From Saccoglossus kowalevskii (Eukaryota > Hemichordata > Enteropneusta > Harrimaniidae), in NCBI RefSeq assembly GCF_000003605.2, contig NW_003129855.1, positions 173,980 through 203,007 on the forward strand: a stretch of DNA of 29,028 nt, given 5' to 3'. The translations under genes were made by a program, and so were the position numbers. How positions within the stretch are numbered: the stretch's first letter is position 1; the number at the start of each line of letters is the position of its first letter. A model generated the notes under the pieces. That model saw only the letters and a program-made list of their open reading frames with translations. It did no database searches and was not told the origin of the DNA. This document shows positions 21,010 to 29,028 of this stretch, piece after piece.

Positions 21010-24000
21010 GTGTAGTAATATTTCTTTATACTTACTTGTCAACATTTTCAGTAAGAATGTTTTACCAGAACCCCATGGAGCAAATATTCCTATCGTGAGA
21101 GGCGTCTGCAGTTGAGAACTATATAACGCGTTAGCTAAACCTTTGGCGTAGAATTCATGATCAATTGCATCTGCCGTGAAATCTCGATCGTTTTGGAGAT
21201 CAAAACCAACTGGTAGTTTTTCATTTTCTGTTGGTGTTATAACAAGACAGAAAGCGTTAATTACATTTATCAAAATAATAATTGATCACGTGCAGGTTCA
21301 TCACTGGTAAACTGATATTATAATCATTGTAATCATTGTGTCAATTAATTCATATCAATAATTATAAAAACACTTTACATGGCGTTACATTAATTTTAAG
21401 TAAAAAAAAAACGTCTATTGAGCAATGTTGTTTTCAATTTATGTTTGTACATTTTTGCTTCAAGACATTTGTAGTGATCTAATTGTTGGGTAATGATGTA
21501 ATTGCAATGAACATACTTATCATATCATAAAGAAGTGACGATGTACAGTACGTAGAGTATCAGTGGAATGCTTACCAAACAGTTGAGCCTCTGCATCAAC
21601 AAATCCAAATTTGGCTAAGCGTTGCATCCGTCGATTGGCGTACTGCAGTGGTTTTTCTTCACGTACGTTAAGGTTATGTTCAAGCTCAGGGCATTTCTTC
21701 ATGAGGTACATACCAGCATCATTGGAACGGCATTGAAAGGCTACGTGTAGGGCAGTGTCCTATGTGATATAATAAATAGGCAATCAATTGATGCGTGTGT
21801 GGAGCTTGTTAGACTGGGAAATATTGTTTTTTCTTGTGGGTCATACATCATTGATATCATCCAACCGGAAATGTCTTTCTCGTTGTACTGGAATCACTTA
21901 GCTGGAACATTAGAGTGGCGTGAATGTGCACGTGTGATATCTACAATAATATGAACACGAGCGAAATATGTAATAATGCGTTTGTTCAATAAGGTATTAA
22001 AATGAAAACCCATTATTAGGGATTCCTTGGGTAAAAGGTATAATTTCCCAGGTTTTACAATTCCAATCACGTTCATATGCGACCAGGTAGCAGAGGTGCG
22101 AGGTTGACTTCCAATTTGTGAAATATTCAATTTTATTTTACTTAGTGCTATAATTATTATCACTGAGCTTACCCCTTCTGAATTCAGTTGGTTCAATGCA
22201 TGAGAGTCATACTCGTTTCCAACAAGACGTTCCATTAATTCAAGATCATTCTTCATTGCTGCAGCAGAAAGGTCATCGCCCTTTAAAGAACATTATATGA
22301 ATGTGATTGGTGAGGTTGCTCAGAGAGGCAGCAATGAATGCCTTTATTACAGTTGGATTGCGTCAGAAGTAAACTTACTTTGGCCCCAAAAGCCATCACT
22401 GACAATCAAATATCAGCTATAGGTTTGATCGCCATTTATTTAATTTATATACAGTCCATGCCTTGTTGAAAATAGTTTGTAGTTTGAGTTCTATACCAAA
22501 AGGAAAAAATCCCATGCGATATGTTGATTGGGTGAGTAATTCACGGCTTAAATGGAAACGTGCTGCCACATTGGTAAGAAAAATGAACTTTCTTGAGAAA
22601 TATTCCCAAAACAATAAATAGCAATACGGCATTCAATATTGTTATAACAGTTTAAGTGTATCAATTATCAAAACCAAGAAAGAAAGAAAAACTCACAGCA
22701 TTATTGAATCGTCTTTTCTTGAGATGAACATGCAATTTAAAGATGTGGCAGGTTTCGCTTTTGTCCAATAGAAGTGTTGGAGGGCCAGTGTTAGGATCAT
22801 GGTCGGGAAAAATAGCTGTCAATATCAAATACGATGCTCCTTGAAGTGTACCCGATAGCTGCTGTGATCCTATAAAATGTACAAGACCTTTAGGGCAATT
22901 GATTGTTCGAGTACGAGAATATTATATATTACTTCTTCTTCAGTAACTTAGATTTTGTATACGCTGTGTTTTCAACACAAACCAATACAATACAATACAA
23001 TGCCAAGGCAAGTTATGCTCTAAAAAATGGATAAAATTGATTTCTAAAACTCTTACGGGGACAGGAGACTGGGGCAGATTCAATTATTTTAATTTTAGGA
23101 ATGTCATAACGTGTGATAAATGCTGTATGATCCAACTGTCAACATCTTTGAAATTGAATGACGTCATTTACGTCGTTTCAGTACTAGTTTAAACCTCAAC
23201 CTGTGCGTTTGTGGGAGTAAGGACTAAGGAGTCCTATTGTTGTTTGTTTAGAAGTAACTTGAATAAAAAAATACATGTAAATGAAGGCAAAAAGAAATGG
23301 CTAAAATATTGGAGAACGGAAAATAATAATAACGAAGACGAGGTTTTTTGGTTTGATTCGACATGAGAAATCATTTGAGCCGGAGTTATACTTACCACCT
23401 GGCCACTCCATGCATATGGGGTCATCTTTACCTCGGCGGGTACTGAGTCGCCATTGTACAGCGTCGTTGCGGGCGCACTTGATTTCACCACGGTCGATTA
23501 CATATGCACCAAAATCGAATTTCCATGCGACAAATGAGACGTTTTCCCACTCGCCTGGCTAAATAAAAAAAATGGAACAAACGATTATAATTCTCAAAAT
23601 TACGGAGCCATATTTCTTTAATGCTGAGTTACAATCGGTCTGCCCGTTAATTAATGATAATTTGATGTAGATTATGGACTCGATTATGAACTATTTTTAT
23701 TTGCGCTGTCGTATGCCATCCGGTAACCATAAAAACAATATCGACGCTGTGCAGAGTGGCTCTCCTGTCACCTATTACGTAACATAAGTACTTCTAGATA
23801 AAGTTTATCAATATAATTTGTATTTATTTTGAACTTATTTACCATAGTCGCACTTTTGTAGGCGATATTTCTGTGCAAGTAAGTGCCTGCTTCCCATCCA
23901 TCGAGACGTGTGATAACTCCTTCATTCCGGTCTCCACGTTCATACTGGCCTCGTTTTGATGAGTACTGCAGGTGAAATGTGCCGATCTCTCGTTCTTTCT

Positions 24001-24382
24001 GGTTCAGCACGAACACGTTTCCTTTGGCTCGACAGAACCGCTGACGAGACAGAGAAACTAAGTTGGTGAAATGGTTTACATGGTCGCGTTGACAGCTGAA
24101 AAGTTGATCTACGTACAATTTTACATTTTATGTATTCATTGACATAAAAAACAATATTTATGTAGCATTTCAGTCTCGTGCTAATATAAAGTGCGAAGTG
24201 TTAATATTGACCTGAGAATAGGTGTGAGTATTTAACGTGTCTTAAAATTGCACAAAGATAATTTAAATGTAAATGCGCTGTTACACAAATACACTTTTTA
24301 TTTCAGTTACATACCTCTTTTTCGTGATTGAAAATAGTCGTCATCATTTCTGCGCGTGTTATCCATAAAGCACGTCCATTGA
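18834..24382 (-). CDS. Gene 2: PAW-ankyrin-KAP membrane P-loop NTPase (940 aa)
   Basis: Eight exons on the minus strand: 24382-24315 (ATG at 24347-24345), 24040-23843, 23558-23396, 22869-22697, 22280-22173, 21759-21576, 21227-21036, 20605-18834. The joined coding length is 2823 nt, 940 codons plus TAG. Internal exon lengths equal those of gene 1. Domains: PAW-like (about 12-189), ankyrin-like (190-286), Walker A (336-343), FRAWEYAGSDNLWAG (about 404-418), membrane helices (about 474-498 and 523-543), Walker B VDDLDRC (609-615), GNPRNIKRLF (781-790). All catalytic KAP motifs are present, so it should be an active NTPase at a membrane, with PAW and ankyrin parts in the cytosol. Head-to-tail with gene 1. 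The first exon is open further upstream (to a methionine at 24509), but the conserved acceptor and the stop in gene 1 favour the short start. Confidence 0.88.
20931..21009. repeat. (TGAT)n microsatellite in a gene 2 intron
   Basis: About 20 uninterrupted copies of TGAT, 26 nt past the donor of the P-loop exon. Gene 1 has only TTGAATGAG at this point (around 10202), so the array grew after the duplication. Confidence 0.95.
21036..21227 (-). CDS. Gene 2 exon: Walker A (P-loop) of the KAP domain
   Basis: A 192-nt exon, acceptor ACCAACAG and donor GTAAGT, phase 1 in and out. The P-loop APWGSGKT lies at 21058-21081. The upstream string DFTADAIDHEFYAKGLANAL is the helix that precedes the first strand in KAP NTPases. 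A (TGAT)n tract begins 26 nt past the donor and gives a long artificial open frame there (repeating SINQ), which is intron. Confidence 0.88.
21576..22280 (-). CDS. Gene 2 exons 22280-22173 and 21759-21576: ankyrin-like region
   Basis: Exons of 108 nt (phase 0-0) and 184 nt (phase 0-1). They encode GDDLSAAAMKNDLELMERLV and then, across the junction, EG + DTALHVAFQCRSNDAGMYLM, an ankyrin repeat consensus. A further stretch (EEKPLQYANRRMQRLAKFGF) may be a capping unit. There are six residue differences from gene 1 in each exon. Confidence 0.75.
22697..24040 (-). CDS. Gene 2 exons 24040-23843, 23558-23396, 22869-22697: PAW-like domain
   Basis: Exon lengths are 198, 163 and 173 nt. Landmarks are DGWEAGTYLHRNIAYKSATM at the end of exon one, EWENVSFVAWKFDFGAYVID and DAVQWRLSTRRGK in exon two, and GASYLILTAIFPDHDPNTG with LLLDKSETCHIFKLHVHL in exon three. 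Acceptors are TCTCGTCAG, TTATTTAG and TTTTATAG; donors are GTAAAT, GTAAGT and GTGAGT. In PNGase the PAW domain sits at the C-terminus and binds oligomannose; here it is N-terminal and fused to an NTPase. Confidence 0.72.
24315..24382 (-). CDS. Gene 2 first coding exon (5' UTR plus 11 codons)
   Basis: The acceptor tract CTTATGTTTCCGTTAG ends at 24383, and a good donor GAG/GTATGT ends the exon in phase 0, which matches the phase-0 start of the next exon. The peptide is MMTTIFNHEKE. The same acceptor and a GAAATG start occur at the equivalent place in gene 1. Confidence 0.55.
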
Positions 24383-26533
24383 CTAACGGAAACATAAGAA
24401 AGGCATGGTAATTATCTTGTTTTATCTTTTCAAGTATTAAGTAAGTAGTGGTGCGTATGTCCCGGGGATAACTCGCTTTCTCAAAGGCGGAGAGTGGAGT
24501 TAAATGCACATTTGACCATGAAGTTTGGATGTACCAATTTGCACTGAAGTTAGCAGGCGCGGATTATCCTAACGTAAAAACCGGCACATCTTCCCTTTAA
24601 AGTAACAATTATGTCCACTGGGCCGATAATTTGGTTCACACGAGTACTTACGAGCTCATAATATCGAAGTGCACCGGGCCAGAATACGTGTCGCACTGGC
24701 CTCTGGGACTTTAACAGAACTGACACGCCTTGGTAATTGATGAATCGGTCGAATCCGTGCCGCGGGCCTAGTGTATTTGCTATTTATTTATTAACTATTA
24801 AAACATGCGGAACCTCGTTGCCAGTTTTAATATGTTTTTCCTACTCAGAGACAATTAAATCAAGAGTGACGTGAACTAAATCCCCCATACGTGTCACCTA
24901 CCCGACCCGTCAGTATGGTTTTCTATGTTTGCCATTTTGTTTATGAATGTGAGAATAAACAAATCAGATATTTGTTGGCTTTTGATATTTTTAACTACAA
25001 TATTTTATTTTTGAAATTGTAAACGGGGTAGGACAATAATTTGAATCAAATATCTAAAATACGACCATCACCATATTAACGAGATGGAAATGGAAATTAT
25101 ATTAAATAAGTCAAGGGATGTGTTGATATTATTTAGTGCATATCACGTATTCACTCCATACAGGCGTTTCTCTACTATTGTATTCATTATTAAAGGAGCT
25201 CGGACAGGGACATTTTATACAATGATGATTTGAGGTCAGGTGCTGCACCTTTTGTATGCAATTGGAACGTACTATGTGAGCACTGAATGATATAAGAATG
25301 CTTCTTTAGATGGGTACAAAACATCAGCGAACAAAAGAATCAAAATAAAGTTCTTCAATAGCTCGCCCGTGAATGAAAAAAAAAGAAAGTTACCGACTCA
25401 TGTGTTTCAGAGGTTTTAATGAGTTTTTTTTTTACGTAGTCCCTTGTGACATTATCATGAACTTGGACTTAATATATGTTCAAATTAAACCTACACAGAA
25501 ATTAACTACGAGATGCACTTGTCGTCCAGGGAGAAGAATGTCGATTTAATGATTCAGACAACAAATTAGCAACATTATGTGTATACTATTTAGTTCATAG
25601 TTTAACAATTGCCCTCAAAAAGGGCGTCACAAGCAATAAACTTTGAATATTATTACTAATTCATTTAATCGGATATTTGGCTCAATAGAAATTGGGGATT
25701 AAATTCGTGAATGTGTTTTTAATTCAATAATATACTAACAAACATTCCAGCGACCAAAGCAGAATTTTGGACATTCATTTAAATATAGCACTAACGAAAA
25801 AAAGTTGTATATATGTTTTGACTGTATTGTGTTGAGCTATACCACGTTGCGTTGTGTACGTTGCAAATCGCCGACTAAAAAAAACAAAAATGACTGAGAC
25901 ACGTACAATCAGGTTTAGAGCTTAATCTCTTTAAGAATTGTGAGAGCATAGTTTTACAAAAACTTGTACTAAGCTTTTATTCAGACATGAATGGCTATAC
26001 TTTCTACTTTTACTGCAACAGAACTCCCCCTGACGTGTCTTGATTACATTTAGTGATTCAGCCATGTGCTCCCCGAATGTTAACTATCCGACTACTGTAA
26101 CAATGCACGAGTATCTCAACTATATACATTGACGATATTTTGGAAATTGAGGCTGGACTGTTGAAGTAGTTGAGGTAGTATTACACTTGCTTTCGTTTCG
26201 GTATTTTTTTTTTCTGACGAAGCAAAATTAGATGTATTCAATCATTGTCGCGACACTTATAATGTAACCATCGCACATGTTCATACGTGTTATCAAGTCA
26301 ATGGATAATACAACAAATACAAACTAATGACGGATAGGTGCGTTGTTCTGAAAGTTTGTAATAGCCTGAGACCAATCCTCTTCAGTAGATAGGCTCCACG
26401 CACGGTGCAGCATATTATAAAGGTGCAACTATTCGAGCCAGTGAAACCACCATTTTTACATCATTGCGTACTGTCGGAACACTAACACGAACATAGGACA
26501 TGTAATGTACGGGTTGGTGGAAGCATCACTTAC
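24383..26533. other. Probable long first intron of gene 2
   Basis: About 2.15 kb with no recognisable coding sequence. It corresponds to 14131-16431 of gene 1, but little similarity remains. Confidence 0.35.
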
Positions 26534-26735
26534 CGGTTCCCTGTTATTATTGTTCGAGTCTTCAGTCCTTCGAGCACCGTAAGGTAACAACTGGCAGCAG
26601 ACTGACTGTAGGTTATCCTATGTTCTATAGGTATTATTGAATTACATTACTATTTGCAATGTAATTCGGGTTAAAAAAAACAGCGCCCGCGGGCGAAGTA
26701 AGATATCCACGGTATGTACAGGGGTTTCCATGGAG
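26534..26735 (-). other. Probable 5' UTR exon of gene 2 (donor at 26533)
   Basis: The minus-strand donor CCG/GTAAGTGATGC is conserved with the gene 1 copy. It would splice to the acceptor at 24383 across about 2.15 kb. The 5' limit is an estimate from the TATA-like block. This copy holds about 80 bp between donor and promoter that gene 1 lacks (around 26625-26720). Confidence 0.35.
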
Positions 26736-26739
26736 CATG

Positions 26740-26828
26740 ACAGTGTAAACAGCACTGTCCCTTTTCACATATATCATGCAAATACGAGCATGCGTAGAAG
26801 GTTAGCCGAGGACACGAGAAGAATAAAC
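26740..26828 (-). promoter_or_regulatory. Conserved upstream block of gene 2: octamer next to a TATA-like box
   Basis: The minus strand reads ATTTGCAT (26783-26776), then GATATATG, then GTGAAAAGGGACAG. This is the equivalent of 16546-16635. Octamer and TATA-like bases are kept while neighbours vary. Confidence 0.4.
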
Positions 26829-26935
26829 AAATGACGTGAATGTGACAGGGTTTGATATAACGAATGCATTCAAACTATTGAGATCTTACAAAGATCAAGC
26901 CGTTGTCGGAACGGCCGGTACCATTTATTTTGAGG

Positions 26936-27552
26936 GATGAAACAATATTACTACGGGGTATAAAATAACAAATATCAACAGACTGTACCTTCAGGTGTAA
27001 GAAAGTAAATTTATCAACTAATAAAACATAAATAATTTACTTCAAAACGTGTTCGATGCACTTTAGTATTATGTATAACAATCTACACGACGATCCTAAC
27101 CTTTTGCTGGTAACATGGAAAGTCGCTCACGTGCTAAAAGAAACCCAGCCCCCCTCCCGCCACATCGTAATTTTTTTTGGAAAATGAATTGTAAAAATCA
27201 CAAGTTTTTCACCAACTTTTATTACCAGAAATAGATAGACGAGCATTTATCGGACTTTTTTCGTGAGAAACCTACGAGTAAATCATGAGTTGTAAACAAA
27301 AAACGTTGTAAAACACCAATTGCGTGAATACTATAGGCGAATATATTTTCACGCTTAATACAAAGGAGCGGCCAATCTCCCACTCAGTCAAAGTTATATT
27401 TCTACGAATATATCTCTGCCACCACGAGATCTTATGATCGTCGTTGATTGGTCGATGCATTACAGTGGCACTGCTTATAAAAATGACCACTGAAACGCGA
27501 TGTTTGTAAATTCCGGCTGTTTTCAAAGTGAGAATATATTTTTTTCTAGTTA
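26936..27552. other. Upstream flank of gene 2
   Basis: No gene seen; beyond the end of the duplicated block and before the first MITE. A minus-strand open frame at 27526-27272 has no recognisable features. Confidence 0.3.
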
Positions 27553-27942
27553 GGCCAGACGTTTTTTTATTCCTTGTCTCTCGAGTTTTTATAGGGCAAT
27601 TTTTTTGAGAAGGGCTGAAGAAAATAAAATTAATTCTTTTTTTCCATTAGATTTGTGTGATTCTCAAAGAATTGTGAGTGAGATCATTGAACGGAGAGAA
27701 GAAATGAAATAAAATGTTATTCTATGTATAACCTCGTTTCTCATCTGCACGAAAATGCAACTTGGGCTTGTTATGCGGCGTGGGAAAAAATGAAGATAAA
27801 AATCATTTTTTTTAGCAATGCTTTGCACTTACAAGTCGGCGGGCGCGAGATATTACGCTGAAATAAAATGTTATTTTTATTTCACTTTCGGCTCCTGTTC
27901 ATTCGGCGGGTTCGCTAAACAAGGGATAATAAAAGTCTGGCC
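27553..27942. mobile_element. PIF/Harbinger-like MITE, TTA target duplication
   Basis: 390 bp bounded by TTA on each side (27550-27552 and 27943-27945). The ends are inverted repeats: GGCCAGACGTTTTTTTATTC on the left, and GGCCAGACTTTTATTATCCC as the reverse complement of the right end. A 3-bp TWA duplication is typical of PIF/Harbinger. There is no open frame for a transposase, so it is non-autonomous. Confidence 0.6.
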
Positions 27943-28535
27943 TTAGCCGTTTGATTATATTTCTTCGCCTGGAAATCGACAGGACGGTCAGCTCGATGAA
28001 CCAAGTAACCTCTTAGTAACCGCGTTATTCCGCGATGAAATTATTTATTCGTAAATTATTAACTATTTAACACTTTCAAGCGTTTTCGAAACAAAATCCT
28101 TATCATCCAACAATAATATATTTCAAAAATTGTAAGAAGAAATCAACACGAGAGCCCTCTGATGCCAAAAAACACGACAAGAATGCGCGTAGTAAGAGTC
28201 TTGTGGAGTTTCACCACAAAATGGGTGGTGCAGAGATACTTTCGGTGTTCTAGAAAATAAGCCATAACTGTCGGTGTTCACAAACCCATGAACCTTTGCA
28301 TTTTAGCGGGCGTTGTTATCGGGCTCAATTCCCATGCATGCGCAGGTGACGGTCCTCCCGCTTTAAATTAACATATTCGGGTGAAAAGGCCGATAGGTAG
28401 ATAGCCAATGTATGTATTTGACCTATTTCAGATGACAAATGTGTCGAATGTCATTTTAAGTGACATGCATTGACACTAGGTGTCGCCGGTAATAAACTGG
28501 AGACAACTTACACATTGCAGAGACAAAACGTTTAA
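27943..28535. other. Spacer between the two MITEs
   Basis: Non-coding as far as can be seen, apart from the truncated TTAA element at 28323-28366. Confidence 0.3.
28323..28366. mobile_element. Second, 5'-truncated copy of the TTAA element
   Basis: This stretch matches 1634-1676: TCAATTCCC, then a GCATGCGCAGGTGACGGTCC-like arm, ending at CCGCTTTAA. No left arm is visible before it, so only one end survives. Confidence 0.45.
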
Positions 28536-28961
28536 GGGACGACGTCAAAAGATCGATGTCGGATAAAAAACTTATTTCCTTTAGTTTGGGGGTGGGGGTT
28601 TTGACCTCAAAAAGTTTCCATCCTACAAAAACAATTTTATTTTTTAATGAAGTCAAAAAAATCTTGGAGTATTTGTAGTTCTATCCAATCTTGGACAGAA
28701 ATAACCGAAAAGGGGAAAAAAACAGAAAAATGGTTTGGTTCGAGTGTAAATCTGTGCGTCAAATGCATTTGTAAACACCCACCCGACAACCAACTGCTAT
28801 GCAATACTACTGTCCGATTATCAATTTGTATTTAATGGTGAATGTAGTCTGACGCCATGACCAATATTTATCAATTAAGTTTCAGTGGGGGGTAGGGGGG
28901 TTTGGAAAAAAACTAAAGGAATTGAGTTTTTTATCCGACATCGATCTTTTGACGTCGTCCC
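28536..28961. mobile_element. PIF/Harbinger-like MITE with a 37-bp perfect terminal inverted repeat
   Basis: 426 bp flanked by TAA duplications (28533-28535 and 28962-28964). The ends begin GGGACGACGTCAAAAGATCG and are identical inverted repeats for 37 bp, then similar to about 53 bp (28536-28588 against 28909-28961). The interior is AT-rich with G/C runs and no coding capacity. The perfect ends suggest a fairly recent insertion. Confidence 0.75.
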
Positions 28962-29028
28962 TAATATATATTACAAATGTCTATTTATAAAACTTATCCG
29001 AACTGACAAGGAACAATATGAATAAATA

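Larger units (their letters stand above)
18834..26935 (-). repeat. Tandem duplication unit 2 (gene 2 with upstream DNA)
   Basis: Second copy of the block described for 8177-16760, in the same orientation. The last clear upstream similarity is TTTATTTT(A/G)AGG near 16745 and 26930. The 3' breakpoints lie close to the stop codons, where similarity fades. Confidence 0.85.

Noticed and set aside
20917-21035. Long minus-strand frame with repeating SINQ residues
   Set aside because: It is read-through of the (TGAT)n microsatellite past the splice donor at 21035.
8177-24382. Bacterial or phage defence operon with KAP NTPases (PifA-like)
   Set aside because: Introns, splice consensus, MITEs and microsatellites show animal nuclear DNA; the link to PifA is at family level only.
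24348-24509. Upstream extension of the gene 2 first exon to a methionine at 24509
   Set aside because: The equivalent DNA in gene 1 has an in-frame stop, and a conserved acceptor (CGTTAG) lies between, so the extension is probably intron.
24885-25040. Possible inverted ends CCTACCCG / CGGGGTAGG of a further MITE
   Set aside because: The match is under 10 bp and there is no target duplication.
16533-26834. Two plus-strand open frames (16533-16736 and 26637-26834) that share a similar peptide around HLYYANTSM / HIYHANTSM
   Set aside because: The DNA is conserved, but the differences do not favour third codon positions and a one-base indel breaks the frame. It is better explained as conserved promoter DNA of the duplicated block.

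Overview
The window is metazoan nuclear DNA: AT-rich, with GT-AG introns, multi-exon genes, non-autonomous DNA transposons, microsatellites and one 50-N assembly gap inside a (TA)n tract. The phylum cannot be fixed from sequence alone. A marine invertebrate with expanded NTPase families (lancelet, hemichordate, mollusc or brachiopod type) is my guess.

The main content is a cluster of three related genes, rebuilt here by joining exons at consensus splice sites. All three combine (i) an N-terminal domain spread over three exons that resembles the PAW domain of cytosolic peptide:N-glycanase (PNGase/NGLY1) and (ii) a membrane-inserted KAP-type P-loop NTPase (the Kidins220/ARMS and PifA family). 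Gene 1 (minus, 14130 to 8177, 931 aa) and gene 2 (minus, 24382 to 18834, 940 aa) are tandem paralogues. They add two exons that encode an ankyrin-like region between the PAW and NTPase parts. Gene 0 (plus, about 1320 to 5865, 812 aa recovered, first exon not found) lacks the ankyrin exons and has a degenerate NTPase: Walker A is kept, but Walker B and two other KAP motifs are lost. Exon lengths and intron phases agree between genes 1 and 2 exon by exon, and gene 0 keeps the same phases at the equivalent borders.

Layout: 1-1319 unassigned, upstream of gene 0; 1320-5865 gene 0; 5866-8176 convergent intergenic DNA with a decayed THAP zinc-finger fragment; 8177-14130 gene 1 exons, with probable 5' UTR exon and promoter at 16432-16635; 16636-18833 spacer; 18834-24382 gene 2 exons, with matching 5' UTR exon and promoter at 26534-26828; 26936-29028 repeat-rich DNA with two PIF/Harbinger-like MITEs and part of a TTAA-type element whose fuller copy lies in a gene 0 intron. 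Genes 1 and 2 belong to a duplicated block of roughly 10 kb that includes upstream regulatory DNA.

A PAW-ankyrin-KAP chain suggests a membrane-anchored cytosolic protein that couples recognition of a ligand (the PNGase PAW domain binds oligomannose glycans) to a nucleotide-driven switch. Gene 0 would be a PAW-KAP relative that binds nucleotide but probably does not hydrolyse it. That function is inference; the domain order and gene models come directly from the sequence.
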